From positions 1-64,000 of the forward strand of contig NZ_JAAFHA010000003.1 in NCBI RefSeq assembly GCF_010365055.1: a stretch of DNA of 64,000 bases, written 5' to 3'. This DNA is from Rhodoferax sp. (GTDB lineage Bacteria > Pseudomonadota > Gammaproteobacteria > Burkholderiales > Burkholderiaceae_C). Position numbers and translations under genes: made by a program. The notes beneath the pieces are model-generated. The model searched no databases. It saw nothing but the letters and a program-made list of their open reading frames with translations, and had not been told where the DNA came from. Numbering within the stretch: the stretch's first letter is position 1; every line of letters begins with the position of its first letter. Positions 1-8,478 of this stretch are shown here, piece by piece.

Positions 1-508
1 GCTTGATCGACTCCGGCACTTCGGGGCGGCTGGTGAACCACTCGGCATCGGCCCAGCTCTGCAGCACGGCCTTGGCGTATTTGTTGCCCTTGTCTGCTTT
101 TTCCTTGACGTCGTGGAACTGGTCGAACATCAGCAAGGTGTTTTTCAGGCCGCTGGCGGCTTGGGTGGCGACGCTTTCTTCGGCGTCGTCAAGCAAATCG
201 ATGAGCGGGCTGATGTTGTAGCCGCCCAGCATGGTGCCCAGCAGTTGCGTGGCTTTTTCACGTGAGATCAGGGAACATTTTTCGGTGCCATGCGCCACGG
301 CGGCCAGGTAGCTGGCCTTGACTTTGGCCGCGTCATCGACGCCGGCGGGCACGCGGTGCGTGATCAGGTCCAGCAACATGGCTTCTTCACTCTTGGGCGG
401 ATTTTTCAGCAGTTCGATGAGTTCGCCGGTCTGCTGGGCCGACAAGGGCAAGGGGGGAATGCCGAGGGCGGCGCGTTCAGCCACGTGGGCACGGTAGTTT
501 TGCAACAT
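1..508 (-). CDS. acnB: Aconitate hydratase B, N-terminal part (runs off the window)
   Basis: The reverse strand reads MLQNYRAHVAERAALGIPPL from an ATG at 508 and stays open to the left edge, giving about 169 residues. This is the N-terminal HEAT-like domain of the AcnB family, which is about 860 residues long. AcnB interconverts citrate and isocitrate in the cytoplasmic TCA cycle using a 4Fe-4S cluster whose ligands lie in the missing part. An AAGGAG-like site (read from 511-520) precedes the ATG. Downstream on the same strand direction of thought, the neighbours mdh, sdh and gltA make this a TCA hub. Only the N-terminus is visible, so completeness cannot be judged. Confidence 0.93.
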   Translation of the reverse strand, partial: MLQNYRAHVAERAALGIPPLPLSAQQTGELIELLKNPPKSEEAMLLDLITHRVPAGVDDAAKVKASYLAAVAHGTEKCSLISREKATQLLGTMLGGYNISPLIDLLDDAEESVATQAASGLKNTLLMFDQFHDVKEKADKGNKYAKAVLQSWADAEWFTSRPEVPESIK

Positions 509-527
509 GATTTACTCCTTATTTATG

Positions 528-585
528 AAAAAAATGGCTCTAGCCCTTATCGGACTTGCGTTACCCGCTATCTATTTAACAGTAG
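528..585 (-). repeat. 56-bp dispersed palindromic element, copy 1
   Basis: On the minus strand this reads CTACTGTTAAATAGATAGC (left hairpin arm, two bases longer than most copies), then 20 bases, then AAGGGCTAGAGCC followed by a T run. It fills the gap between acnB and the exported repeat protein. Its left arm supplies the last residues (NYC) and the TAA stop of that protein. Confidence 0.75.
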
Positions 586-1325
586 TTGGGCGCGACGCAG
601 CGAGCAGGCTGTGGGACCGGATCTGGCACGGCGACAGGCGGCATTGAGTCCGTGGCAACAGCGATCGGCACCTCAAGCAGGCTGGGGACCGCAGCTGGCG
701 TGACGGCGGGCAGCTTTGGATCTTGCGTCGCAACGATTGGCGCCTCAGGCAGGCTGGGGACGGCACCTGGCACGACGACAGGCAGATTTGGCTTCTGGGC
801 AACAACGATCGGCGCATCAAGCAGGCCAGGGGCCGGGCTCTTGATCAGGCGCTCGGCTACGATCACCTGCTCAGGATTCATGCAGACATCGGCCAGCCGT
901 TGCCCGAGCTTTTGATTCATCAGCATGGACTTGTTGGACAACTGCAACCACACGGCGCCAGCCTGCTGGTCTTCCAGCCGGATGGCCCCGGTACTCGTGA
1001 CCACCGGCAACATGCGGTATTTGAGGTTCTTGATCTGCAGGTCGAAGTAGCCCGGCGCTTTGGCGTCTGCCGTCACGGTGACAGAAGCGCCCAGTTCGCA
1101 GGGCATGCTTCCTTGATAAATCAGGGCGGCGATGGCCAGTTCGGCAGGGCTCAAGGCAGCCTCTGCGGCCCGGATGCCAGAGGCCATTTGAACTGCTTTG
1201 GATTTGATTTGCACCTGGCTCGGGGCCAAGCGCTTGGCCTTGTGGGCCACCTTCTTTGGCGCTTGGGCCAGCAGTGCCAAAGGCAGCGCAATCAACAAGA
1301 CCGATGCGATAATTTTCTTTTTCAC
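576..1325 (-). CDS. Exported protein with C-terminal 24-residue Pro/Val repeats, function unknown
   Basis: 249 residues. The start MKKKIIASVLLIALPLALLA is a classical signal peptide with likely cleavage after residue 20, so the protein is probably periplasmic. Residues about 55-160 form a small domain with two cysteines (in SMPCELG and DVCMNP). Residues 171-242 are three imperfect 24-residue tandem repeats of the type APIVVAQKPNLPVVVPGAVP, rich in Pro, Val and Ala and likely extended. The protein ends in RCVAPNYC with two more cysteines. The final residues and stop codon lie inside a dispersed element. It sits between acnB and a CitE-like lyase, but nothing in the sequence ties it to the TCA cycle. 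I do not recognise a named family. Confidence 0.72.
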   Translation of the reverse strand: MKKKIIASVLLIALPLALLAQAPKKVAHKAKRLAPSQVQIKSKAVQMASGIRAAEAALSPAELAIAALIYQGSMPCELGASVTVTADAKAPGYFDLQIKNLKYRMLPVVTSTGAIRLEDQQAGAVWLQLSNKSMLMNQKLGQRLADVCMNPEQVIVAERLIKSPAPGLLDAPIVVAQKPNLPVVVPGAVPSLPEAPIVATQDPKLPAVTPAAVPSLLEVPIAVATDSMPPVAVPDPVPQPARCVAPNYC

Positions 1326-1343
1326 TGAAGTGACCTTACTTGG

Positions 1344-2408
1344 TTAATGGCATGGCGTCGGAACAGAATCCGAAAAATAAGCAGCAGCGGATGCCGGGAG
1401 ATGACAGCCGGTTTGGTGAGCCCGCTGCAGCACTTGCCAAAAATAGCGGTAACTGGCACGGTCGTGCAATTTACCGCCAAAAGAGATCGGTGCCCAGTGC
1501 GCCTGTCCGCCGGCCTGCATGATATTCGCAGCCAGTTCAATCTCCTGCGCCTCAGGTGCAAAAGCCTGCAGGATCGGCCGGATTTGCGCGGGATGAATAC
1601 TCCACATCCGCGTATAGCCGAAGGCACGCGCCGCTTGCCTGGCAGCCGACTGCAACAATGCGACGTCTCGGAACTCGGTCACCACACAGTGCGACGGCAC
1701 CTTGCCATGTGCGTGGCAGGCCGCGCTGATTTCCAGCTTGGCTCGTCGCACCAAGGGATGCGTAAACTGATCCAGTCCGTGCCCATCAAGGGCAGCATCG
1801 ACACCCATGGCGCTGGCAGGAATCGCGCCCCCGTGGCTGGACACAAAGTCCATCAAGCCAAAGCTGAGTGACTGCACCCGCGGGTGCGCGGCAATGTCGA
1901 AAGCCTGGTGCACGGCGGCAGGCGACTCAAGCAATACATGCAAAGGGAGCGGGACGGTTCGCCCGGATTGCGCCGCCGCTTGATCCACCCGTCGCACGGC
2001 CCGATCCACATCAAAGCGTGTCTCCACCTTGGGAATCATCAAGTGGCACAAGCCCGCCGCCGCGCCACCGACAATGATGTCCACGTCCTGCACAAACGCC
2101 GGGTGATCCACCGGATGGACCCGCGCGGCAATCCGACGGATCTTGTCGCTCGCTATATTTTTAGTAGCTGACAACGCTTGATTGACGAGGGCTGCAACAA
2201 GATTGGCATGATTTTTTTCATCGCCAATTGCCGCGCCGTCCTCACAATCGAGCGTGACATCAAAAACACAAGAGCCAAACTCTGCAGACATTTCGGTCTG
2301 CAAAGCCAGGCTCTTGATCATCAGCGCCTCGACCCCGCAGTAATGGTCGCACACCGGCAAGGGCGTGGCGGCTTGGGCACCGTGAAGGATGTCGCGGGGA
2401 TGTTGCAT
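1344..2408 (-). CDS. HpcH/HpaI aldolase / citrate lyase beta-like protein (CitE-like)
   Basis: 354 residues from the ATG at 2408. A TTG at 2441 is also in frame, but ATG is preferred. The family (CitE, malyl-CoA and related lyases) cleaves or forms C-C bonds of acyl-CoA substrates in a TIM barrel with Mg2+. Visible signatures are VTLDCEDGAA (residues 51-60, acidic metal/substrate site), ARVHP, LESPAAV and SLSFGLMDF. The C-terminal WSIHPAQI motif is typical of CitE-like enzymes. Residues about 68-87 come from a dispersed palindromic element read antisense. Lying between mdh and acnB suggests action on a TCA-related acid or its CoA ester, but the substrate cannot be assigned. Confidence 0.82.
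   Translation of the reverse strand: MQHPRDILHGAQAATPLPVCDHYCGVEALMIKSLALQTEMSAEFGSCVFDVTLDCEDGAAIGDEKNHANLVAALVNQALSATKNIASDKIRRIAARVHPVDHPAFVQDVDIIVGGAAAGLCHLMIPKVETRFDVDRAVRRVDQAAAQSGRTVPLPLHVLLESPAAVHQAFDIAAHPRVQSLSFGLMDFVSSHGGAIPASAMGVDAALDGHGLDQFTHPLVRRAKLEISAACHAHGKVPSHCVVTEFRDVALLQSAARQAARAFGYTRMWSIHPAQIRPILQAFAPEAQEIELAANIMQAGGQAHWAPISFGGKLHDRASYRYFWQVLQRAHQTGCHLPASAAAYFSDSVPTPCH
2152..2207 (+). repeat. 56-bp dispersed palindromic element, copy 2 (inside the CitE-like gene)
   Basis: Plus strand: GCTATATTTTTAGTAGCTG, 20 bases, then GAGGGCTGCAACAAG. It lies within the CitE-like coding sequence in the opposite orientation and is read through as LVAALVNQALSATKNIAS, between the acidic motif and the ARVHP motif. 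It adds residues without breaking the frame. Confidence 0.75.
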
Positions 2409-2512
2409 TGAGGCGCTCGCCGTGCCGGGCGTGATTCGCAACCGTTGCTGCGAAAGCCCGACTGGGCCTCACCGCCATGGATCACGGTCAAACGCCGGGA
2501 CGGCAGACTTTC

Positions 2513-3499
<987 letters not shown>

Positions 3500-3576
3500 A
3501 GTGAGAACTCCAGTGTTGTGAAACGGGACCTGGTGGCTGCTCAAACGGGTTGCCTGAGCACCTCAGAATGACACCA

Positions 3577-3606
3577 AGTTTACTCTGGAAAACCCGAGGT
3601 CGTCAA
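3577..3606 (-). promoter_or_regulatory. Probable sigma-70 promoter of mdh
   Basis: Minus strand: TTGACG at 3606-3601 and TAAACT at 3582-3577, 18 bases apart. It lies about 80 bases upstream of the mdh start and directly beside the palindromic operator. Match by eye; no transcript evidence. Confidence 0.5.
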
Positions 3607-3611
3607 TTTTG

Positions 3612-3635
3612 TCTTATGTCTTATATAAGATAAGA
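3612..3635. promoter_or_regulatory. Palindromic operator, probable GntR-family binding site
   Basis: A perfect 12-bp palindrome TCTTATATAAGA lies at 3619-3630, flanked by further TCTTA (3612-3616) and TAAGA (3631-3635) arms. It sits in the mdh-gntR divergent region, just upstream of the mdh -35 box and touching the first possible start of the regulator gene. Inverted TCTTAT/ATAAGA half-sites fit a GntR-family dimer, so the adjacent regulator is the likely ligand, giving autoregulation plus control of mdh. Confidence 0.6.
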
Positions 3636-4450
3636 TGTGTTGCAATATGCAACTCACACCGTCCCCATTGGTTGGCAGCAGTCCAACTGTCGCTGGCAAC
3701 ATGGCGGCTGTTGCGGCGCCCCTCGCGCCGGCATTCAGCCCGCTGTACCAACAGATCAAGAGCCTCATCCTGAACAGCCTGCGCTCGGGCGAATGGAAAC
3801 CCGGCGAAGTGATTCCCAGTGAAATGGAGCTGGCGCTACGCTTTCGAGTCAGCCAGGGCACGGTGCGCAAAGCCATCGATGAACTAGCCGCAGAGAATCT
3901 GCTGCTTCGGCGTCAAGGCAGGGGTACTTTTGTAGCCACCCATGCAGAGCAACAAGTGCGATTTCGGTTCTTGAAACTCGTTCCCGACAGCGGCCCGCCG
4001 GGCAGCGAAGGCCCGGCCCAACGAGACATCATCGCGTGTCGCCGCGCCCGCGCCAGCGCCGATATCGCTCGGACCCTCGCACTGCGTACCGGCGATCCGG
4101 TGCTGCAGGTGCGCCGCGTGTTGAGCTTTGCCGGCACGCCAACTATTCTGGAAGACATCTGGCTGCCCGCCATCCCGTTCAAAGGCCTGACCGCTGAGCG
4201 ACTGGCCAACTACCAGGGTCCGATGTACGCATTGTTTGAGACCGAATTCAATGTTCGCATGGTGCGTGCTGAAGAAAAAATTCGCGCCGAGCCCGCATTG
4301 GAAGGCCGTGAAAAATTATTAAAAGTAGCGCGCGGTACACCATTGTTGAGTGTGGAGCGGATTGCCTACACCTACCACGATGAACCGATGGAACTGCGCC
4401 GCGGCTACTACCGTACCGATACGCATCACTACCTCAACACCCTGGGATAA
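3635..4450 (+). CDS. GntR-family (HutC/UTRA subfamily) regulator, likely TCA-cycle regulator
   Basis: Up to 271 residues. An N-terminal winged helix-turn-helix (about residues 32-105) has PSEMELALRFRVSQGTVRKA and the wing RRQGRGTFV. A C-terminal UTRA ligand domain follows, with the typical ending SVERIAYTYHDEPMELRRGY. UTRA domains sense small organic metabolites. Start is uncertain: ATGs at 3635, 3647 and 3701 are all in frame without a clear ribosome-binding site, and the first overlaps the operator. Its position between mdh and sdhC suggests control of TCA genes in response to a TCA acid. That role is inferred from location. Confidence 0.88.
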   Translation: MCCNMQLTPSPLVGSSPTVAGNMAAVAAPLAPAFSPLYQQIKSLILNSLRSGEWKPGEVIPSEMELALRFRVSQGTVRKAIDELAAENLLLRRQGRGTFVATHAEQQVRFRFLKLVPDSGPPGSEGPAQRDIIACRRARASADIARTLALRTGDPVLQVRRVLSFAGTPTILEDIWLPAIPFKGLTAERLANYQGPMYALFETEFNVRMVRAEEKIRAEPALEGREKLLKVARGTPLLSVERIAYTYHDEPMELRRGYYRTDTHHYLNTLG

Positions 4451-4654
4451 GTTCTGCATGGGCCGTCATCAGCGGAACACGCATAGGCTTGTTCACGAAC
4501 AACATTCATACTTCCATATGAACGAATAAAGCATTTTTTGTCACAGATCAAACTGCAGTCAGCTGAGGCCAACATACCGTTCGCGTTGCAATAGAATGTT
4601 TGAAGCTGCCGAGACTGGTTACAAAGCAGTTACCCAAAACATAGAAAGCAAAGT

Positions 4655-5098
4655 ATGTCTGAATCAGCGACAAGCAAAGCAAAAAAGCGTCCCGAGTTCT
4701 ACAACATTGGCGGCAGCGATCTCATCAGTTACCGCTGGCCACTCGCATCCATTGTGTCGGGCATGCACCGCGTCAGTGGTGCCATCATGTTCTTCTTGAT
4801 GCCTTTCGTCATCTGGATGTTTGACAACTCGATTTCGTCTGAAATCTCCTTTGACAAATTCACTTCCGCCTTCAATGTAGGCATGCTGGGTTTACCCGGT
4901 TTCATTTGGAAGCTGGTCGCGCTGGGGCTGATCTGGGCTTATCTGCACCACTTCATTGCCGGTATTCGCCACCTGTGGATGGATACCCATCACGAAGCCA
5001 CCACCAAGGAATTCGGCAAGTCGTCTGCCGCCTTCGTCATGGCTGCCACCCTGGGTCTGACGGTCATTCTTGGCGCCAAACTTTTCGGCCTCTATTAA
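4655..5098 (+). CDS. sdhC: Succinate dehydrogenase cytochrome b556 subunit
   Basis: 147 residues. A membrane anchor of complex II that helps bind heme b and quinone. Three hydrophobic helices are visible at about residues 35-55, 80-103 and 125-146. The family signature PEFYNIGGSD..YRWPLASIVSGMHRVSG holds the conserved His/Arg/Ser-Gly near helix 1. HHFIAGIRHLWMD carries the heme-ligand histidine in helix 2. It is the first gene of sdhCDAB-sdhE-gltA. The 204-base upstream region holds the likely operon promoter; it contains GTTCACGAAC (4491-4500), but I could not assign -35/-10 boxes. Confidence 0.94.
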   Translation: MSESATSKAKKRPEFYNIGGSDLISYRWPLASIVSGMHRVSGAIMFFLMPFVIWMFDNSISSEISFDKFTSAFNVGMLGLPGFIWKLVALGLIWAYLHHFIAGIRHLWMDTHHEATTKEFGKSSAAFVMAATLGLTVILGAKLFGLY

Positions 5099-5150
5099 AT
5101 TTTGTGGTTCGGCCCGTCAGCGCTGCCCCTCAACAACCAGGAAACTAATC

Positions 5151-5516
5151 ATGTCTGTTAATTTTGGTCCCCATCGTCTCGTTGTGGGCGCGCACTATGG
5201 TATGCGCGACTGGCTTTCCCAACGCGTGACCGCCGTCCTGATGGCGCTGTTTACGGTGCTGGTTCTGGCCGAGCTTGTATTTACCAAGGGCCCGATCGGC
5301 TATGCCCAATGGGCCGGCATTTTTTCACCGCAATGGATGAAGGCCTTGACCTTTACTGTCATCCTCGCTTTGCTTTACCACGTGTGGGTTGGCATGCGCA
5401 ATATTTTCCAGGACTACGTCCATCCCTACGGCGTTCGCTTCGTCCTGGACGTATTTGCCATCGTCTGGCTGGTGAGCTGCGCGGGTTGGGGCATTCAAGT
5501 CTTGTGGCGCCTGTAA
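5151..5516 (+). CDS. sdhD: Succinate dehydrogenase hydrophobic membrane anchor subunit
   Basis: 121 residues from ATG 5151, preceded by AGGAAAC. The same frame is open from 5070, but that segment overlaps sdhC and is not needed. Three transmembrane segments are visible. Family features are GAHYGMRDWLSQRVTAVLM at the N-terminus (conserved Arg-Val-Thr) and LLYHVWVGMRNIFQDYV, where His and Asp line the heme/quinone site. With SdhC it anchors SdhAB to the inner membrane and passes electrons to ubiquinone. Confidence 0.92.
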   Translation: MSVNFGPHRLVVGAHYGMRDWLSQRVTAVLMALFTVLVLAELVFTKGPIGYAQWAGIFSPQWMKALTFTVILALLYHVWVGMRNIFQDYVHPYGVRFVLDVFAIVWLVSCAGWGIQVLWRL

Positions 5517-5610
5517 GAAGCGTCCAGAAAAATCGTACTCCCATGTGTTCGTAAAAATGGCGTGCAAGCTGCGGCTTGTTGCATCCAAAAACCGAGACTC
5601 AATATAAATC

Positions 5611-7413
5611 ATGACTGCTACTTCCAAAATTACAAAGCGCAAATTTGACGTCGTTATCGTCGGCGCGGGCGGCTCCGGCATGAGTGCCTCACTGCAGTTG
5701 GCCAACGCCGGCCTAAACGTGGCGGTGCTGTCCAAAGTATTCCCCACGCGCTCGCACACCGTGGCGGCGCAGGGCGGCATTGCCGCTTCGCTGTCCAACA
5801 TGAATGAGGACAACTGGGACTTTCACTTTTACGACACTATTAAAGGTGGCGACTGGCTCGGCGACCAAGATGCCATTGAATTCATGTGCCGTGAAGCGCC
5901 CAAAGTTGTATATGACCTCGAGCACTACGGGATGCCATTTGACCGCAACCCCGACGGCACCATTTACCAGCGCCCGTTTGGAGGCCACACCAGCAACCAC
6001 GGCGAGAAAGCCGTGCAACGCGCCTGCGCTGCCGCCGACCGCACGGGTCACGCCATGCTGCACACGCTGTACCAACAAAATGTCAAAGCTCGCACCAACT
6101 TCTTCGTCGAGTGGATGGCACTCGATTTGATTCGCGACGCCGAAGGCGACGTAGTGGGTGTTACCGCTCTGGAGATGGAAACCGGAGACCTTCATATCCT
6201 TGAAGCCAAGACAGTTTTGTTGGCCACTGGCGGAGCCGGACGCATCTTTGCCGCCTCCACCAACGCCTATATCAATACCGGCGATGGCTTGGGTATGGCA
6301 GCACGCGCTGGCATACCTTTGCAGGACATGGAATTCTGGCAGTTCCACCCGACGGGCGTTTATGGCGCAGGCGTGTTGTTGACCGAAGGCTGTCGCGGTG
6401 AAGGCGCTATTTTGCGCAACAGCAACGGTGAGCGTTTCATGGAACGTTATGCACCGGCCTATAAAGATCTGGCAACCCGTGACTTTGTCTCGCGCTGCAT
6501 GGACCAGGAAATCAAAGAAGGCCGCGGCTGTGGTCCGAAAAAGGATTACATCAACCTCGACATGACCCACCTGGGCGTTGAGACCATCAAGCTACGCCTG
6601 CCCTCAGTGTTCGAGATTGGTCACAATTTTGCCAATGTCGACATCACCAAAGAGCCGATTCCAGTGATCCCGACCAACCACTACCAGATGGGTGGTGTGC
6701 CCAGCAGCATCACCGGTCAGGTTGTCGCTCCTAAAAACGGCGTGCAAGAAGTCGTCAATGGTCTTTACGCGGTAGGCGAGTGCGCCTGCGTCAGCGTCCA
6801 TGGCGCCAACCGACTGGGTTGCAATTCATTGCTTGACATCATTGTGTTCGGCTTCGCCGCCGGCAATCACATTATTGAAACCAGCCAAAAGAGCAAGAAC
6901 CATAAGCCACTGCCTGCCAATGCTGCTGACGCGTCGCTGGAACGCTTGAACCGACTGGATGCCAGCACTTCAGGCGAGTACTCGCAAAAAGTAGCAGACG
7001 ACATTCGCGCCTGCATGCAGTTGCACGCCGGCGTCTTCCGCACCCAAGCCAGCATGGACGAGGGTGTGCAGAAAATTGAAAAGCTGCGTGAACGCGTTGG
7101 CGGTATCAAGCTGGCCGACAAGTCCAAGATATTCAACACCGACCGGATTGAAGCGCTCGAAGTGGACAACATGATCGAAGTGGCGCAGTCCACCATGGTG
7201 TCGGCCGCGGCGCGGCACGAATGCCGCGGCGCCCACAGCGTGCTCGACTACGACCGTCCCGCTGATGACGCCACGTGCCCGCTCGGACGCGACGATGTCA
7301 ACTGGCTCAAGCACACATTGTGGGATAAAGAGACCAACAGCCTCAGCTACAAGCCGGTCGTCATGAAGCCGTTGACGGCAGAGTCCATCGCGCCCAAAGT
7401 CCGCACATTCTGA
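5611..7413 (+). CDS. sdhA: Succinate dehydrogenase flavoprotein subunit
   Basis: 600 residues. Oxidises succinate to fumarate. The FAD-binding dinucleotide fold is VVIVGAGGSGMSASLQLA at residues 14-31. His49 in PTRSHTVAAQGG is the expected site of covalent FAD attachment. The central capping domain contains EFWQFHPTG and LTEGCRGEGA. Catalytic arginines lie in GANRLGCNSLLD. The C-terminal helical domain ends in a MKPLT..KVRTF region normal for the family. Its FAD is inserted with help from SdhE, encoded two genes downstream. About 95 bases separate it from sdhD, with no sign of a separate terminator. Confidence 0.97.
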   Translation: MTATSKITKRKFDVVIVGAGGSGMSASLQLANAGLNVAVLSKVFPTRSHTVAAQGGIAASLSNMNEDNWDFHFYDTIKGGDWLGDQDAIEFMCREAPKVVYDLEHYGMPFDRNPDGTIYQRPFGGHTSNHGEKAVQRACAAADRTGHAMLHTLYQQNVKARTNFFVEWMALDLIRDAEGDVVGVTALEMETGDLHILEAKTVLLATGGAGRIFAASTNAYINTGDGLGMAARAGIPLQDMEFWQFHPTGVYGAGVLLTEGCRGEGAILRNSNGERFMERYAPAYKDLATRDFVSRCMDQEIKEGRGCGPKKDYINLDMTHLGVETIKLRLPSVFEIGHNFANVDITKEPIPVIPTNHYQMGGVPSSITGQVVAPKNGVQEVVNGLYAVGECACVSVHGANRLGCNSLLDIIVFGFAAGNHIIETSQKSKNHKPLPANAADASLERLNRLDASTSGEYSQKVADDIRACMQLHAGVFRTQASMDEGVQKIEKLRERVGGIKLADKSKIFNTDRIEALEVDNMIEVAQSTMVSAAARHECRGAHSVLDYDRPADDATCPLGRDDVNWLKHTLWDKETNSLSYKPVVMKPLTAESIAPKVRTF

Positions 7414-7440
7414 CCCGTAAGCAGTCAAGGAGAAACAAAA

Positions 7441-8145
7441 ATGGCTCAACGCACCTTCCAAATCTACCGTTACAACCCTGACACCGATGCCAAGCCTTAC
7501 ATGCAAACCATCAAGGTCGAACTTGATGGCAGCGAGCGCATGTTGCTGGACGTTCTGTCAAAGCTCAAGGAAATTGATCCCACACTTTCGTACCGGCGTT
7601 CCTGCCGGGAGGGCGTATGCGGTTCAGACGCAATGAACATCAATGGCAAGAACGGTTTGGCCTGTCTGGTCAATATGCTGACGTTGCCAGACACCATTGT
7701 TCTCAAGCCGTTGCCAGGCCTGCCGGTGGTGCGCGACCTGATCGTCGATATGACGCTGTTCTTCAAGCAGTACCACTCGATCAAGCCCTATTTGATTAAT
7801 GAGACCAGGCCGCCAGAAAAAGAGCGTCTGCAAAGTCCCGAGGAGCGCGATGAACTCAATGGCTTGTATGAGTGCATTTTGTGCGCAAGCTGTACCACCA
7901 GTTGCCCGGTCTTCTGGTGGAACCCTGATAAGTTTGTCGGCCCGGCAGGTTTACTGCAAGCCTACCGATTCCTCTCGGACAGTCGCGATGAGGCGACCAG
8001 CGAGCGGCTCGATAACCTCGAAGACCCCTATCGCCTGTTCCGCTGCACCAGCATCATGAACTGCGTCGATGTTTGCCCGAAGAGCCTTAATCCGACCAGG
8101 GCAATTGGCAAGATCAAGGAAATGATGGTTCGTCGCGCGCTTTGA
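7441..8145 (+). CDS. sdhB: Succinate dehydrogenase iron-sulfur subunit
   Basis: 234 residues. It carries electrons from FAD to quinone through three clusters. The plant-type ferredoxin domain has Cys55, Cys60 and Cys75 in SCREGVCGSDAMN and GLAC, with Asp63 as the usual fourth position. The C-terminal domain has CILCASCTTSCP (4Fe-4S) and a later CTSIMNCVDVCPKSLNP region (3Fe-4S and remaining 4Fe-4S ligands). GGAGAAAC stands before the ATG. Length and spacing are standard. Confidence 0.97.
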   Translation: MAQRTFQIYRYNPDTDAKPYMQTIKVELDGSERMLLDVLSKLKEIDPTLSYRRSCREGVCGSDAMNINGKNGLACLVNMLTLPDTIVLKPLPGLPVVRDLIVDMTLFFKQYHSIKPYLINETRPPEKERLQSPEERDELNGLYECILCASCTTSCPVFWWNPDKFVGPAGLLQAYRFLSDSRDEATSERLDNLEDPYRLFRCTSIMNCVDVCPKSLNPTRAIGKIKEMMVRRAL

Positions 8146-8151
8146 CCTGGC

Positions 8152-8475
8152 ATGGAAACTAGCGCGATGACACCAGATAAAGAACTGATCGATGAACGGG
8201 CTCTAAGCAAACTGAAATGGCGTTGTCGCCGTGGTCTGCTTGAAAACGACATTTTCATCGAACGATTTTTCCGGCGTTTTGAATCAAACCTCACAGTCGG
8301 ACAAGGACAGGCTTTAAACGCCTTGATGGAACTCAGCGACAACGATCTTCTGGATCTGCATTTGGAGCGCAAATCGCTGGCGCAAGTTATCGCTAATGCG
8401 CAAGTCAGTGCGGACCTGGATCGTGATGATGTGCGTGAAGTTTTGTGTATGTTGAAAAAACCCCTTGAAAGGTGA
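8152..8475 (+). CDS. sdhE: Succinate dehydrogenase FAD-assembly factor (SdhE/CptB family)
   Basis: 107 residues from 8152, or 102 if translation begins at the in-frame ATG at 8167. SdhE promotes covalent flavinylation of SdhA. The family core is visible as LKWRCRRGLLENDIFIERFF, containing the RGxxE motif, followed by LSDNDLLDLHL. It lies 6 bases after sdhB and 3 before gltA, so it is certainly within the operon. In E. coli the homologous gene is paired with ygfX; here a YgfX-like gene lies instead upstream of rpoE. Confidence 0.9.
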   Translation: METSAMTPDKELIDERALSKLKWRCRRGLLENDIFIERFFRRFESNLTVGQGQALNALMELSDNDLLDLHLERKSLAQVIANAQVSADLDRDDVREVLCMLKKPLER

Positions 8476-8478
8476 AAA

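Noticed and set aside
600-815. Tandem 72-bp repeats considered as a CRISPR or minisatellite
   Set aside because: There are no spacers and the repeats are in-frame coding units of the exported protein.
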